Of a DNA stretch of 64,000 bases, positions 49,012 to 57,867 are shown piece by piece (the first letter of the stretch is position 1; each line of letters begins with the position of its first letter). The notes under the pieces were generated by a model. The model was given only the letters and a program-made list of their open reading frames with translations. It ran no database searches and was not told where the DNA came from. The translations under genes were made by a program, and so were the position numbers. The stretch is from Paraglaciecola sp. L1A13 (GTDB taxonomy: Bacteria; Pseudomonadota; Gammaproteobacteria; Enterobacterales; Alteromonadaceae). The stretch lies in the NCBI RefSeq assembly GCF_009796745.1, contig NZ_CP047024.1, forward strand, positions 1,674,001-1,738,000, in the 5' to 3' direction.

Positions 49012-50736
49012 CTACTTTGACTGATACAGGGGGGCTAAGGTGTCGGCACTTTTTTGCTTACCCAGCAGTTGTTTACGCAATGCTGTCACGGTAGCTATAA
49101 ACTGTTCACTTTGCCATTGATGAGCACTTGGGCTGAACTTGTTTGCGTAGAGCTTATTAATTTCATTGTTCAATGGCTGATGGTGCAGGTCGCGCTGTAA
49201 CTGAGCCAATGAATGATTCGTCTGATTACACAATGCGTTTAACCAATTATTTAATGCTGGCACGATAACATTGCTATCTTGTTTTGTTGAAGCGTTTAGC
49301 AATATCTTCCATGCCTTTTTTTCAGATAGAATAGCGGATGATACCGGTGATTCTTTAATAGTAGGACGAGAGGCTCGATTGACGTGAATCACCCACCCCG
49401 CTAGGGTGATTAACCATAGAAAAAGTAACACCCAGCTGCTCCAAGACCACCACTTTGAATTAACAGAAACTTGAGGTGTCGCTGTGTTCAATCCGACTTT
49501 GGGCGCAGGCGCAGAAATAACATCTGTTTGGGTAGGGATTTGGGGTGGAGTCATATTTGCCAAGGACGCATCACTTTTACTGGGTAACACAGTGACCGAG
49601 CGTTCGGGCAAGGTGGCATACTCAACTTGGCCACTTACTATGTTAAACCAAGGGACCTTAACTTCAGCAAATGTAATTTCGCCTGCTTGGCTAGGAATAA
49701 TTGCAATTGTTTCCGTACGCTGAGCAATTAAGGTGTTGTCCTTTTCTATGGTCGTAGTATTTGCTTGATTCGGGTACACCTTAACACTTTGCGGGTACTG
49801 ACTATTGATTTCAGGAAGTTGAGCCTCGTCAACACCCACCGCGGTTAACGTAAGTGTACGTGTGATGGGCTCACCCACGGTAAACTGGTTGTCGGTAGGT
49901 TGCCATTCTTCGTGCAGTTCAACATAGTCACTGGGCAACCACGTACCTGTATAATTCTGCGGAATCGGTTTAACTGTTATTTCCTGCGGTGGACCTACTC
50001 GGCTAATAGTTTTGCTGCGGCTAAAAAAGCCAAAGCTTTGTTGCCTGTCTTGTACAACTTCCCCCTCAAATACTGGACCTTGGATGGTAAAGGTGCCACT
50101 TTTCTGTGGAATAACTGCGAAGGTACGTTCGATAACACGGTAGCGTTTTCCGTCAACGATATCATTATACTCAGCGTCTTTGCCTATTTGTCTTATTTCA
50201 CCGTTATCAAGGGTAGGTGCGGATAAACTACCGCGTTGTAAATCTCGAGCGAGTAATAGTTTAACCGTGTAACGTATCTGTTGCTGTAAGTACGTTTCTT
50301 TCGTATCGATAGACGTCGTAACGTACACGTCTCGCCCTTGCGTACCTTGGCGAGCAGTTACTGGCAGTACCATCATATTAATAGGCGCTGAACTTTTACC
50401 TTCAACCGTGAAGGAAGGAATAATAAAACGACCCGGTTTACGTGGAATTAAGGCCGTAGTCCAAACAGTGGTGTGCGTGGTATCAAAATTTATCATCTTC
50501 GTTTGTGAGCTAACGGAGGTTCTACCTACAATAAAATCTGCGTTTAACGGCGTAGGATCAAATGCGTCTCTGGATGTGTCTCCGACCGCAACCACACTCA
50601 ATGTAATTGATTCATCAGCTAAAACGGGATTTTTATCAACCGTGGCAGATAACTCGTCTACCTGAGCAAAAGCTAGGGTAGTAAGGGCCCCAAAAAGTAA
50701 AAGTGAACGAAATAAATAGCGGGTGTAAAACTTCAT
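49012..50736 (-). CDS. batD: BatD-like protein
   Basis: A 574-residue envelope protein. Residues 1-24 are a signal peptide (FRSLLLFGALTTLAFA); the bulk is beta-rich, with repeated Ig-like segments, and a membrane segment follows near 435-455 (SWVLLFLWLITLAGWVI), then a 110-residue cytosolic tail. It is the last gene of the moxR-Bat operon, 5 bp after batBC. Bat proteins are linked to aerotolerance and stress resistance in some bacteria; the molecular role is not established. Confidence 0.87.
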   Translation of the reverse strand: MKFYTRYLFRSLLLFGALTTLAFAQVDELSATVDKNPVLADESITLSVVAVGDTSRDAFDPTPLNADFIVGRTSVSSQTKMINFDTTHTTVWTTALIPRKPGRFIIPSFTVEGKSSAPINMMVLPVTARQGTQGRDVYVTTSIDTKETYLQQQIRYTVKLLLARDLQRGSLSAPTLDNGEIRQIGKDAEYNDIVDGKRYRVIERTFAVIPQKSGTFTIQGPVFEGEVVQDRQQSFGFFSRSKTISRVGPPQEITVKPIPQNYTGTWLPSDYVELHEEWQPTDNQFTVGEPITRTLTLTAVGVDEAQLPEINSQYPQSVKVYPNQANTTTIEKDNTLIAQRTETIAIIPSQAGEITFAEVKVPWFNIVSGQVEYATLPERSVTVLPSKSDASLANMTPPQIPTQTDVISAPAPKVGLNTATPQVSVNSKWWSWSSWVLLFLWLITLAGWVIHVNRASRPTIKESPVSSAILSEKKAWKILLNASTKQDSNVIVPALNNWLNALCNQTNHSLAQLQRDLHHQPLNNEINKLYANKFSPSAHQWQSEQFIATVTALRKQLLGKQKSADTLAPLYQSK

Positions 50737-50741
50737 TTTTG

Positions 50742-52706
50742 TTACCAGTTCCTTTGTCGTTGAGTTGGTGTACGTTGTTGTCTACGCTGTTGATTCTCTA
50801 TCTGCATTTTACGTTTAAGCAAAAATGCTGGATCGTCTGGTACCCTATTTAATAGTGTCTGCATACGTTGCATTTTTTCCTTTTGCTCATCGGTGAGCTC
50901 TTCAGGTGCTTTTCCACCGACTGGGGTTGCTTGCTGCTCTTGTTGTGCATCAGTTTCATTTTCCATTGAGTCTGCCCCTGAGGTTTGTTCCGATTCCTCT
51001 TGCTCGGTTTCGTTTTGATTAGCATCTGGAGGTTCAGACGAACCGTCTTGCTCTTCGTCAGCATTAGGGTCTTTGTTTTCGTCTTCATTTTGTGCCGGTT
51101 GGTCTTGCGCTGAGGAGTCTTCAGATTGAGATTGATCGCCTTGAGTTTCGTTATTTTTCGATTGATCTTGCTCAGAGTTCTGGCTATCTTGCTGCTGGGG
51201 ATTGCCTTGTTGATCCTGTGACGAATTTTGCTCGCCATCTTGTTTTGACTTATCTTGATCTTTTGATTGTTCAGACCCTTCTTTTTGATCGTCTTTTTGT
51301 TGCTCTTCTTGTTGTTGTTCTTGTTGTTGCTTTTGCCTTTCCAGAGCGGTTTTGTTGTCAAGGGCATCTTGGTGATTAGGGTCAATCGTTAGTGCGTCTT
51401 CATAAGCTTTAATGGCATCATCTATTTTACCTAGCTGAGCAAGCGTATTGCCCTCATTGTACCTAGCTTGTGCGCCCTCAGCCTGTTTGAAAGCGTCCAA
51501 TGCAGTTTCGTAGTCTTGGGCTTTGTAAGCTGCCGCCCCGCGCCAAATTGGATCGTCAAATTGCGCTGCTGCTGTATTAAAATCGCCTTGCTTAAATGCA
51601 TGTTGACCTTGCTGATCTTTGGTTTGCCACATATCGTCCCACCAATCGGCGCTAGCAGTTGGTGTGTATCCAGGAAAGAGCAAAAATAACGCAAACAGAC
51701 CTAATAGTCCTCGGCGGAAACCGTAGGCGGCCAAAGGAACTAATAACAGTAAGAGATAAGGACCCATTTCCTGCCATTTATCACCAAACTTTTCATCAGC
51801 TTCATTTTCTTTCTCTTGTTCTGACGATAAACGAGTTTGATTTTTCAAATATTCAATATCGCTGTCGTCCGTGCGCATGGTGACATATCGTCCTCCTCCT
51901 TTTCGCGCTAGGGTTTGAAGGTTGCTAGCGCGCAGTCTCGGTACCACTACTGCACCGGTGCCGTCCTTGAGAAAGTCACCGTTTATTAACTGTATTGGAG
52001 CGCCATCGGCTGTTCCTACGGCTAAAACGGATAAGCGATAAGAGGAGCTAGCCAATAATTTGCTGACTTCTGTAACTTGGTTATTTTCAATGCCATCTGT
52101 GATCCAGAAGATCTCACCTTGTTGGTAACCAGCATTGTGCAGTAATTCAATCGCAGATTGCAGACCAAGGAAAGGCTCACTGCCCGCTACAGGCATAATT
52201 TCCGGAGTAAGACTGGGGATCAAGGTCGTTAAATTTTGTCCATCGGAGCTTAATGGACTAATAGTAAATGCATCACCTGCGTATGCCACTAGTCCTGTTT
52301 CTCCTTCGGCAATTGCTTTAACTAAGTCAATCGCTTTATATTTTGCACGGGTTAAACGGTTAGGCTTTATATCTGTCGCTCGCATGGACAACGACATATC
52401 CAATACCACGACTTTGCCACTGTTGAGTTGGTAAACTGGCTGGGGCAGGCGTTGCCATGTAGGCCCTGCCAACGCTAATGAAGCTAAAATCCAAGCAATG
52501 GTTAAAATATATAAAGGTGGCTTTGACGATTTGATACCATTTTGCGCAACTAAATGTTGATAAAGATGACTAGGTAAAACCGATTGCCAACCTGTGCGCT
52601 GTTGATGAATTCGGCGCAGAAACACAATTAAAAGTAGCAGCGGTATAAGTCCCAAAAGCCAAAGAGGGCGTATAAAGTGAAAATCGGTTAGATTGAAGTC
52701 AATCAT
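50742..52706 (-). CDS. Fused BatB-BatC protein (VWA plus TPR)
   Basis: A 654-residue membrane protein joining two products that are separate in some bacteria. Residues 1-80 hold two membrane segments, 90-280 a von Willebrand A domain with the MIDAS motif DMSLSM and ITDGIEN, and another membrane pair lies near 315-350. TPR repeats follow at 365-455 (QGDFNTAAAQF, KIDDAIKAYEDALTIDPNH). Residues 455-600 are extremely rich in Gln, Glu, Asp, Ser and Asn. ATG overlaps the batA stop as TGATG, so the start at 52706 is preferred to the TTG one codon earlier. Confidence 0.88.
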   Translation of the reverse strand: MIDFNLTDFHFIRPLWLLGLIPLLLLIVFLRRIHQQRTGWQSVLPSHLYQHLVAQNGIKSSKPPLYILTIAWILASLALAGPTWQRLPQPVYQLNSGKVVVLDMSLSMRATDIKPNRLTRAKYKAIDLVKAIAEGETGLVAYAGDAFTISPLSSDGQNLTTLIPSLTPEIMPVAGSEPFLGLQSAIELLHNAGYQQGEIFWITDGIENNQVTEVSKLLASSSYRLSVLAVGTADGAPIQLINGDFLKDGTGAVVVPRLRASNLQTLARKGGGRYVTMRTDDSDIEYLKNQTRLSSEQEKENEADEKFGDKWQEMGPYLLLLLVPLAAYGFRRGLLGLFALFLLFPGYTPTASADWWDDMWQTKDQQGQHAFKQGDFNTAAAQFDDPIWRGAAAYKAQDYETALDAFKQAEGAQARYNEGNTLAQLGKIDDAIKAYEDALTIDPNHQDALDNKTALERQKQQQEQQQEEQQKDDQKEGSEQSKDQDKSKQDGEQNSSQDQQGNPQQQDSQNSEQDQSKNNETQGDQSQSEDSSAQDQPAQNEDENKDPNADEEQDGSSEPPDANQNETEQEESEQTSGADSMENETDAQQEQQATPVGGKAPEELTDEQKEKMQRMQTLLNRVPDDPAFLLKRKMQIENQQRRQQRTPTQRQRNW

Positions 52707-53722
52707 CAATTTGCTCCTTGATGACTTTTAGGCTTGGCACTGGCCATCCAAGCTGAGAGCAAAGGTTTGAGACCAAGCAGGAAGGTAATAAGTAATGCCA
52801 AGCCCAAAGGATAAAAATATAAAGCCTGTAACGGGCGCATTTGTCTACTCTCGCGGGCAATGGGCTCTAGTTCATCTAGTTTTCCATATATTTCCTGCAG
52901 ACTTTGCGCATCTCTGGCGCGAAAATAGCGTCCACCTGTAGTTTCGGCCAACTTCGTTAGCATATCTTCATCTAGTTCTTGAGAGGGGTTGACTCGACGA
53001 TTGCCAAATACACTTTGAACAATCATTTGGTCCGCGCCAACACCAATAGTGTATAACGTTACGCCATTCGCGACGGCTAATTCGTTGGCCTGTTCAGGTG
53101 TTATATTACCTGCTGTATTTTGTCCATCAGTTAGTAGTACTAATACTTTGTTTGATTCTTTTTTACTTTTAAAGCGCTTTATCGCCAAACCTATAGCGTC
53201 GCCTATAGCAGTTTGTTCACCCACAAGGCCTATCAATGACTCGTCGAGTAATTGCGCTACTGTTTCTCTGTCGTAGGTTAAAGGCGCTTGTAAATATGCA
53301 GTATCGGCAAAGAATATTAAACCTAAACGGTCACCCACTCGCCGTTCTATAAAGTCACTCAATACTGACTTTATCATCTGTAAACGGTCGACTTGACGAC
53401 CGTTTACTTGCATGTCGTCAATTTTCATACTGCCTGATAAGTCTACCGCAATCATAAGGTCTCGCCCTTCAGCTGGGATGCTAATCGGTTCACCTAACCA
53501 CTGAGGTCGCGCTGCCGCTGAAATAAGTGCAATCCAAGCGATAGTCGCGAACGTAAGGAATATACGCTTACTTGCTGGTGGCTGAGATACACTTTGTAAA
53601 CCTGTGGGTAAATAAGGGACCCTAAGCGCTGCTGATTGAATTGGGGCTTTAGCCGGCAGAAAATACACTAATACAGGCAAGGGTAGGGTAAACCACATCC
53701 ACCACCATGCGAACTCAAACAT
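52706..53722 (-). CDS. batA: BatA-like von Willebrand A protein
   Basis: A 338-residue membrane protein. Two N-terminal membrane segments flank a short loop, the VWA domain at about 88-275 has a complete MIDAS (VDLSGSM, a Thr loop and LLTDGQNT), and one membrane segment is near the C-terminus (LYFYPLGLALLITFLLGL). Its stop overlaps the batBC start, and its start overlaps the DUF4381 gene by 8 bp. Confidence 0.9.
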   Translation of the reverse strand: MFEFAWWWMWFTLPLPVLVYFLPAKAPIQSAALRVPYLPTGLQSVSQPPASKRIFLTFATIAWIALISAAARPQWLGEPISIPAEGRDLMIAVDLSGSMKIDDMQVNGRQVDRLQMIKSVLSDFIERRVGDRLGLIFFADTAYLQAPLTYDRETVAQLLDESLIGLVGEQTAIGDAIGLAIKRFKSKKESNKVLVLLTDGQNTAGNITPEQANELAVANGVTLYTIGVGADQMIVQSVFGNRRVNPSQELDEDMLTKLAETTGGRYFRARDAQSLQEIYGKLDELEPIARESRQMRPLQALYFYPLGLALLITFLLGLKPLLSAWMASAKPKSHQGAN

Positions 53723-54218
53723 GTTCTGCTCCTGTTAAAGAGGACGAATGAGTGGGTGTAAATTTTGCGCGTTTTATCCATAACGCTACCTGCTTTTGGA
53801 TAAGGTCAAAATTTTCGTCGTTTGGCTCACAAGCCCGATACAGTAAGATTTGTAGCTCACTCATGGCCTTTGCAAAGCTTTCGTGCTGAGCTTTCGGTAA
53901 CTGATTGGTTAACGATTCACACCAAGCATGGCCATATAAGTTAGCTATCTTCTGCGCTGGCATATAGTACAAGCAAACCCGCTTTAGCAGCGCATTGGTG
54001 CTACTTGGCCAGTCGGGTTGCTGGCTATTAATAAGCAATAGTTCTTGCAAGGCAATTCGGCGAGCCGCGTTATGACGATAGCGTTTGTATACAGCCAATG
54101 CGATGGCAATAACCGCCAGTAAAATAAATACTGCGACTAACCACCAGCCATATGCGGGTGGCCAAGCGCTAATATCAGGGGGAGTGTGAATGTCTTTTAA
54201 TTCGTCTAACGGATTCAT
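53715..54218 (-). CDS. DUF4381 membrane protein
   Basis: A 167-residue protein with one membrane segment at about 24-45 (GWWLVAVFILLAVIAIALAVY) and a basic cytosolic domain. It begins NPLDELKDIHTPPDISAWPPAYGWW, typical of the DUF4381 protein found between DUF58 and batA. It overlaps both neighbours. Its role is unknown. Confidence 0.85.
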   Translation of the reverse strand: MNPLDELKDIHTPPDISAWPPAYGWWLVAVFILLAVIAIALAVYKRYRHNAARRIALQELLLINSQQPDWPSSTNALLKRVCLYYMPAQKIANLYGHAWCESLTNQLPKAQHESFAKAMSELQILLYRACEPNDENFDLIQKQVALWIKRAKFTPTHSSSLTGAEHV

Positions 54219-55174
54219 GCGTCTTTTTCGCTACTGCGTTTAGCTAATTGTTGTTCTAAGGAAATAGCACAACTTATGGGGACAACGTTGGCACGACAAT
54301 GCTTTAATCTATTTAAAATGTTGTTGAAGTGCTGCTCGTGTTCAGTTTGGTATTGAGTGGCGATGCGTTTTTCACCGATCAATATTTGTTGCTCATTCTG
54401 ACCATCTGTTAAATTCAACATCTGTTGATATTTACTTTGCGGAAGGGCATGTTCAAAAGGATCACTGATGGGATGAGCAACAACCTCACAATGCCGGCTT
54501 AAGTGTGCTAAATGTTGTTGTGCTGCATCGTTCAAATGGGCAAAGTCACTCAACACGTAGACTAGACTACCGGGATGGGCGAGTCGCCTTAGGCGAGCAC
54601 ATGCATCAGAAAAAGGGATTTTATTAGCCTGCAAATCATGAGGTTTATGAAGTTTCACCAGACCGTTTAGTAAAGACAGTACGGCCTTTTGACGAGAGAA
54701 GGGCTTAAACTCTTTATGTTCAGTTTGGTTAAATACAAGACCACCAATGCGATCGCCTCGTTTATGTGCGGCCCATGCTATCAGTGCCGTTAAGTGTGCT
54801 ACCTGGGCAGACTTAAAAAGGAGTTGCGTACCAAAATGCATCGAACTTGAGAGATCCGCTAATACAAACACCGGGCGTTCTTTTTCTTCACGGTATATTT
54901 TGGTATGGGTTTTTCCAGTACGTGCTGTAACTCGCCAATCGATAGCACGTATATCGTCGCCCGCTTGGTAATGCCTGGCTTCATCAAACTCCATACCGCG
55001 GCCTTTTGTTTTGGCCAAATACCCGCCAGCAAGTTTAGCCTGGGCTGGGCGACGTAGACTTAAATTAAGCAAGCTGGCCTTAGTGCGATAATATAGCAGC
55101 TCTTTTATCTGCAAATTTACCCCATCACTATGATGGCTTGCTAGCCATTGGGTCACATTCTGAGTAACGTGCAT
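54215..55174 (-). CDS. DUF58 protein of the MoxR/Bat operon
   Basis: A 319-residue cytosolic protein. The DUF58 signature is at about 58-76 (EFDEARHYQAGDDIRAIDWR), followed by a VWA-like fold with DLSSSM in place of a full MIDAS. Proteins of this type are thought to be partners of the MoxR ATPase. It lies 11 bp after moxR and overlaps DUF4381 by 4 bp. Confidence 0.9.
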   Translation of the reverse strand: MHVTQNVTQWLASHHSDGVNLQIKELLYYRTKASLLNLSLRRPAQAKLAGGYLAKTKGRGMEFDEARHYQAGDDIRAIDWRVTARTGKTHTKIYREEKERPVFVLADLSSSMHFGTQLLFKSAQVAHLTALIAWAAHKRGDRIGGLVFNQTEHKEFKPFSRQKAVLSLLNGLVKLHKPHDLQANKIPFSDACARLRRLAHPGSLVYVLSDFAHLNDAAQQHLAHLSRHCEVVAHPISDPFEHALPQSKYQQMLNLTDGQNEQQILIGEKRIATQYQTEHEQHFNNILNRLKHCRANVVPISCAISLEQQLAKRSSEKDA

Positions 55175-55185
55175 AAGCTATCGCC

Positions 55186-56142
55186 CTAAGGAACTGGAAC
55201 AAGTTGCAATATGCTGTCGAGCACTTGATTGCTTGTGACACCTTCGGCTTCAGCTTCATAACTTAACAGTAAACGGTGACGTAGTACGTTATGAAATACC
55301 GCTTGAATATTGTCGGGTCCCACGAAATCTCTGCCCATTAACCAAGCATGTGCTCGTGCACATTTGTCCAGTGCAATGGTGGCTCGAGGGCTTGCGCCAA
55401 ACTCAATCCAACTGGCTAGTTGTTCACTGTATTTTTGTGGCTGACGCGTTGCTATAATCAGTTCGACTAGATAACGTTCTAGCGCGTCATCTAAATGTAT
55501 TTCCAGCACCGCTTTTCTAGCACTGAAAATATCTCGTTGAGATAAGCTTGGCGCGGCAACAGGTGTGCTATTCAATGCTTCATTTCTAGTTAGCTTGAGT
55601 ACTTCCAGTTCGGTCTCAGCGCCAGGATAATCTATTTCTAAATGCATCAAAAAACGGTCAAGTTGCGCTTCGGGCAAAGGATAAGTCCCTTCTTGCTCGA
55701 TCGGGTTTTGTGTAGCCATAACTAAAAATAGTTCTGGCAATGGATAGGTCTTATTGCCAACAGTAATTTGCCGCTCTGCCATCGCCTCTAATAAGGCTGA
55801 TTGCACTTTTGCGGGGGCGCGATTTATTTCGTCGGCGAGCACTAAGTTATGAAAAAGTGGGCCTTTTTGAAAGTCAAACTGACCTGTTTCGGGCCGATAG
55901 ATATCCGTACCCGTTAAATCTGCAGGAAGCAGATCAGGAGTAAACTGTACGCGATGAAAATCTCCTTCAACACCTTTTGCCAATGAATTAACTGCCCGAG
56001 TTTTGGCAAGACCCGGAGGCCCCTCAACTAACAAGTGTCCGTCTGCGAGCAAAGCCACTAAAAGATTTTGGGTTAAGGTTGTTTGACCAATAACTTGTGA
56101 ATCCAAATACGCTTGTAACTGGGAGAATTGAGCTGAAGGCAT
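55186..56142 (-). CDS. MoxR-family AAA+ ATPase
   Basis: A 318-residue AAA+ ATPase, probably a chaperone acting on the VWA proteins encoded downstream. It has Walker A VEGPPGLAKTRAV (about 38-50), Walker B LVLADEINRAPAK, sensor 1 MATQNPIEQEGTYPLPEAQ and sensor 2 around FGASPRATIAL. It is the first gene of moxR-DUF58-DUF4381-batA-batBC-batD. The start has AGGAA about 11 bases upstream. Confidence 0.93.
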   Translation of the reverse strand: MPSAQFSQLQAYLDSQVIGQTTLTQNLLVALLADGHLLVEGPPGLAKTRAVNSLAKGVEGDFHRVQFTPDLLPADLTGTDIYRPETGQFDFQKGPLFHNLVLADEINRAPAKVQSALLEAMAERQITVGNKTYPLPELFLVMATQNPIEQEGTYPLPEAQLDRFLMHLEIDYPGAETELEVLKLTRNEALNSTPVAAPSLSQRDIFSARKAVLEIHLDDALERYLVELIIATRQPQKYSEQLASWIEFGASPRATIALDKCARAHAWLMGRDFVGPDNIQAVFHNVLRHRLLLSYEAEAEGVTSNQVLDSILQLVPVP

Positions 56143-56546
56143 ATGGTTTTATTATTCCTACGTTGAATTGCGTACTAAGGTGTACGGGGTAATAAACTGA
56201 GTTAACAGACAATGCTAGTTATATAGGGTTCAGTCCATGAAAAACAATGTTACAAATAACATCATTTTTACTATTATAAATACGTTTTTGTTAACGTAAC
56301 TGACTGTATCTTCGATCAAATTGCGATTCTCTAGACTCGTTACGCATATATCGCAGGTATGCTAACAGGTATTCTTTATTAGCGTGCAATAACTACATGT
56401 TTTTATCCTTTAGCCCTACGGCTATTGTAAATACGTTCAATTAGCGCAATGTTATCTACACTTTCAAAATTATTATTCTCCCTGTACAATTCACATAAAT
56501 TACAGGTCAGACCACTTTATTTCTGACTTAACATAAAGGGTAAATC
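56143..56546. other. Divergent promoter region of moxR and fadI
   Basis: No gene is visible in these 404 bases. It must hold the promoters of both operons. On the fadI side TACAAT at 56485-56490 is a possible -10 with a poor -35 (TTTCAA) 17 bp upstream, followed by the FadR-like site. No clear signal was seen on the moxR side. Confidence 0.5.
56501..56517 (+). promoter_or_regulatory. FadR-like operator before fadI
   Basis: TACAGGTCAGACCACTT contains the palindromic core GGTCAGACC of enteric FadR sites and agrees at most other positions. It lies just after the possible -10 box and 30 bp before the fadI ATG, where binding would block transcription. The fadR gene itself is not in the window. 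Confidence 0.55.
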
Positions 56547-57857
56547 ATGACGGCAAAGCAAACAGTTACTACTCGAGACGGCGAACGTATCGCAATTGTT
56601 GCGGGGTTGAGAACACCATTCGCTAAAATGGCGACTAATTTCCATGGGGTCCCCGCGGTGGATTTGGGTAAAATGGTGGTCAACGAAATGCTTGTGAAAC
56701 ACAACGTCGATCCATTACTAATTGAACAATTGGTATATGGACAAGTTGTCCAAATGCCTGAAGCGCCTAATATTGCGCGTGAAATAGTATTGGGCACAGG
56801 CATGAGCGTTCATACAGACGCATACAGCGTGTCTCGAGCCTGTGCCACGAGCTTCCAGTCGACTGTGAATATCGCTGAGTCAATGATGTTAGGTAATATC
56901 AGTGTGGGTATTGCTGGCGGAGCAGATTCTACTTCAGTGTCTCCAATTGGTGTTTCAAAAAACCTCGCTCGTGCGTTAACTGATTTGCAAAAGACTAAAA
57001 CTTTGGGTCAGAAATGGTCAGTACTGAAAAAGCTTGGGGTTAAAGATTTACTCCCAGTTCCGCCTGCCGTGGCTGAATACTCAACAGGATTGTCCATGGG
57101 ACAAACCGCCGAGCAAATGGCAAAAAGCCACAATATTAGCCGAGCAGATCAAGACAAACTCGCCCATCGCTCACATTCGTTAGCCGCGCAAAGCTGGAAT
57201 GAAGGTAAATTAGCCAATGAAGTGATGACTGCTTATCCTGCCCCCTATAAAAGCGCTTTCGAAAAAGACAACAATATACGTTTTGATTCTAAATTGGAGG
57301 GGTACGCAAAATTACGTCCTGTGTTTGATAAGAAACACGGCACGGTAACAGCGGCAAATGCCACACCGCTAACCGATGGTGCTTCAGCAGTATTGATGAT
57401 GACCGAGAGCCGGGCGAAGGCGCTTGGATATAAGCCTCTTGGTTATATTAAAAGTTACGCTTTTGCCGCAATTGATGTGAAGGAAGATATGTTGATGGGG
57501 CCGTCTTATGCTACGCCAATGGCCCTTGATAGAGCCGGTATGACGTTAAATGATCTAACGTTAATAGAAATGCATGAAGCATTTTCAGCACAAACATTAG
57601 CTAATATCAAAATGTTCGCCAGTGACAAGTTTGCTCAAGAGAAACTTGGTCGCAGTAAAGCTACGGGCGAAATTGATATGGACAAATTCAATGTTATGGG
57701 AAGCTCATTAGCGTATGGGCACCCCTTTGCTGCAACGGGTACGCGTATGATTACTCAGATGCTTAATGAGTTGAATCGCCGAGGTGGGGGAGTTGGACTG
57801 TTGACCGCTTGTGCCGCAGGCGGATTAGCCGCTGCAATGATCGTTGAAACTGAATAA
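56547..57857 (+). CDS. fadI: 3-ketoacyl-CoA thiolase FadI
   Basis: Cleaves 3-ketoacyl-CoA to acetyl-CoA and a shortened acyl-CoA, the last step of beta-oxidation. The 436-residue length matches FadI (436 in E. coli). Cys99 in SRACATS is the acyl acceptor; the His motif is GHPFAATG and the second Cys is in [15 protein letters not shown] precedes the ATG. fadJ starts 10 bp after it. Confidence 0.96.
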   Translation: MTAKQTVTTRDGERIAIVAGLRTPFAKMATNFHGVPAVDLGKMVVNEMLVKHNVDPLLIEQLVYGQVVQMPEAPNIAREIVLGTGMSVHTDAYSVSRACATSFQSTVNIAESMMLGNISVGIAGGADSTSVSPIGVSKNLARALTDLQKTKTLGQKWSVLKKLGVKDLLPVPPAVAEYSTGLSMGQTAEQMAKSHNISRADQDKLAHRSHSLAAQSWNEGKLANEVMTAYPAPYKSAFEKDNNIRFDSKLEGYAKLRPVFDKKHGTVTAANATPLTDGASAVLMMTESRAKALGYKPLGYIKSYAFAAIDVKEDMLMGPSYATPMALDRAGMTLNDLTLIEMHEAFSAQTLANIKMFASDKFAQEKLGRSKATGEIDMDKFNVMGSSLAYGHPFAATGTRMITQMLNELNRRGGGVGLLTACAAGGLAAAMIVETE

Positions 57858-57867
57858 AGGCAAAATT

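Noticed and set aside
50849..51385. 178-codon lysine-rich frame inside batBC
   Set aside because: It is the shifted-frame reading of the Gln/Glu-rich repeats; the composition is an artefact of CAA/GAA runs.
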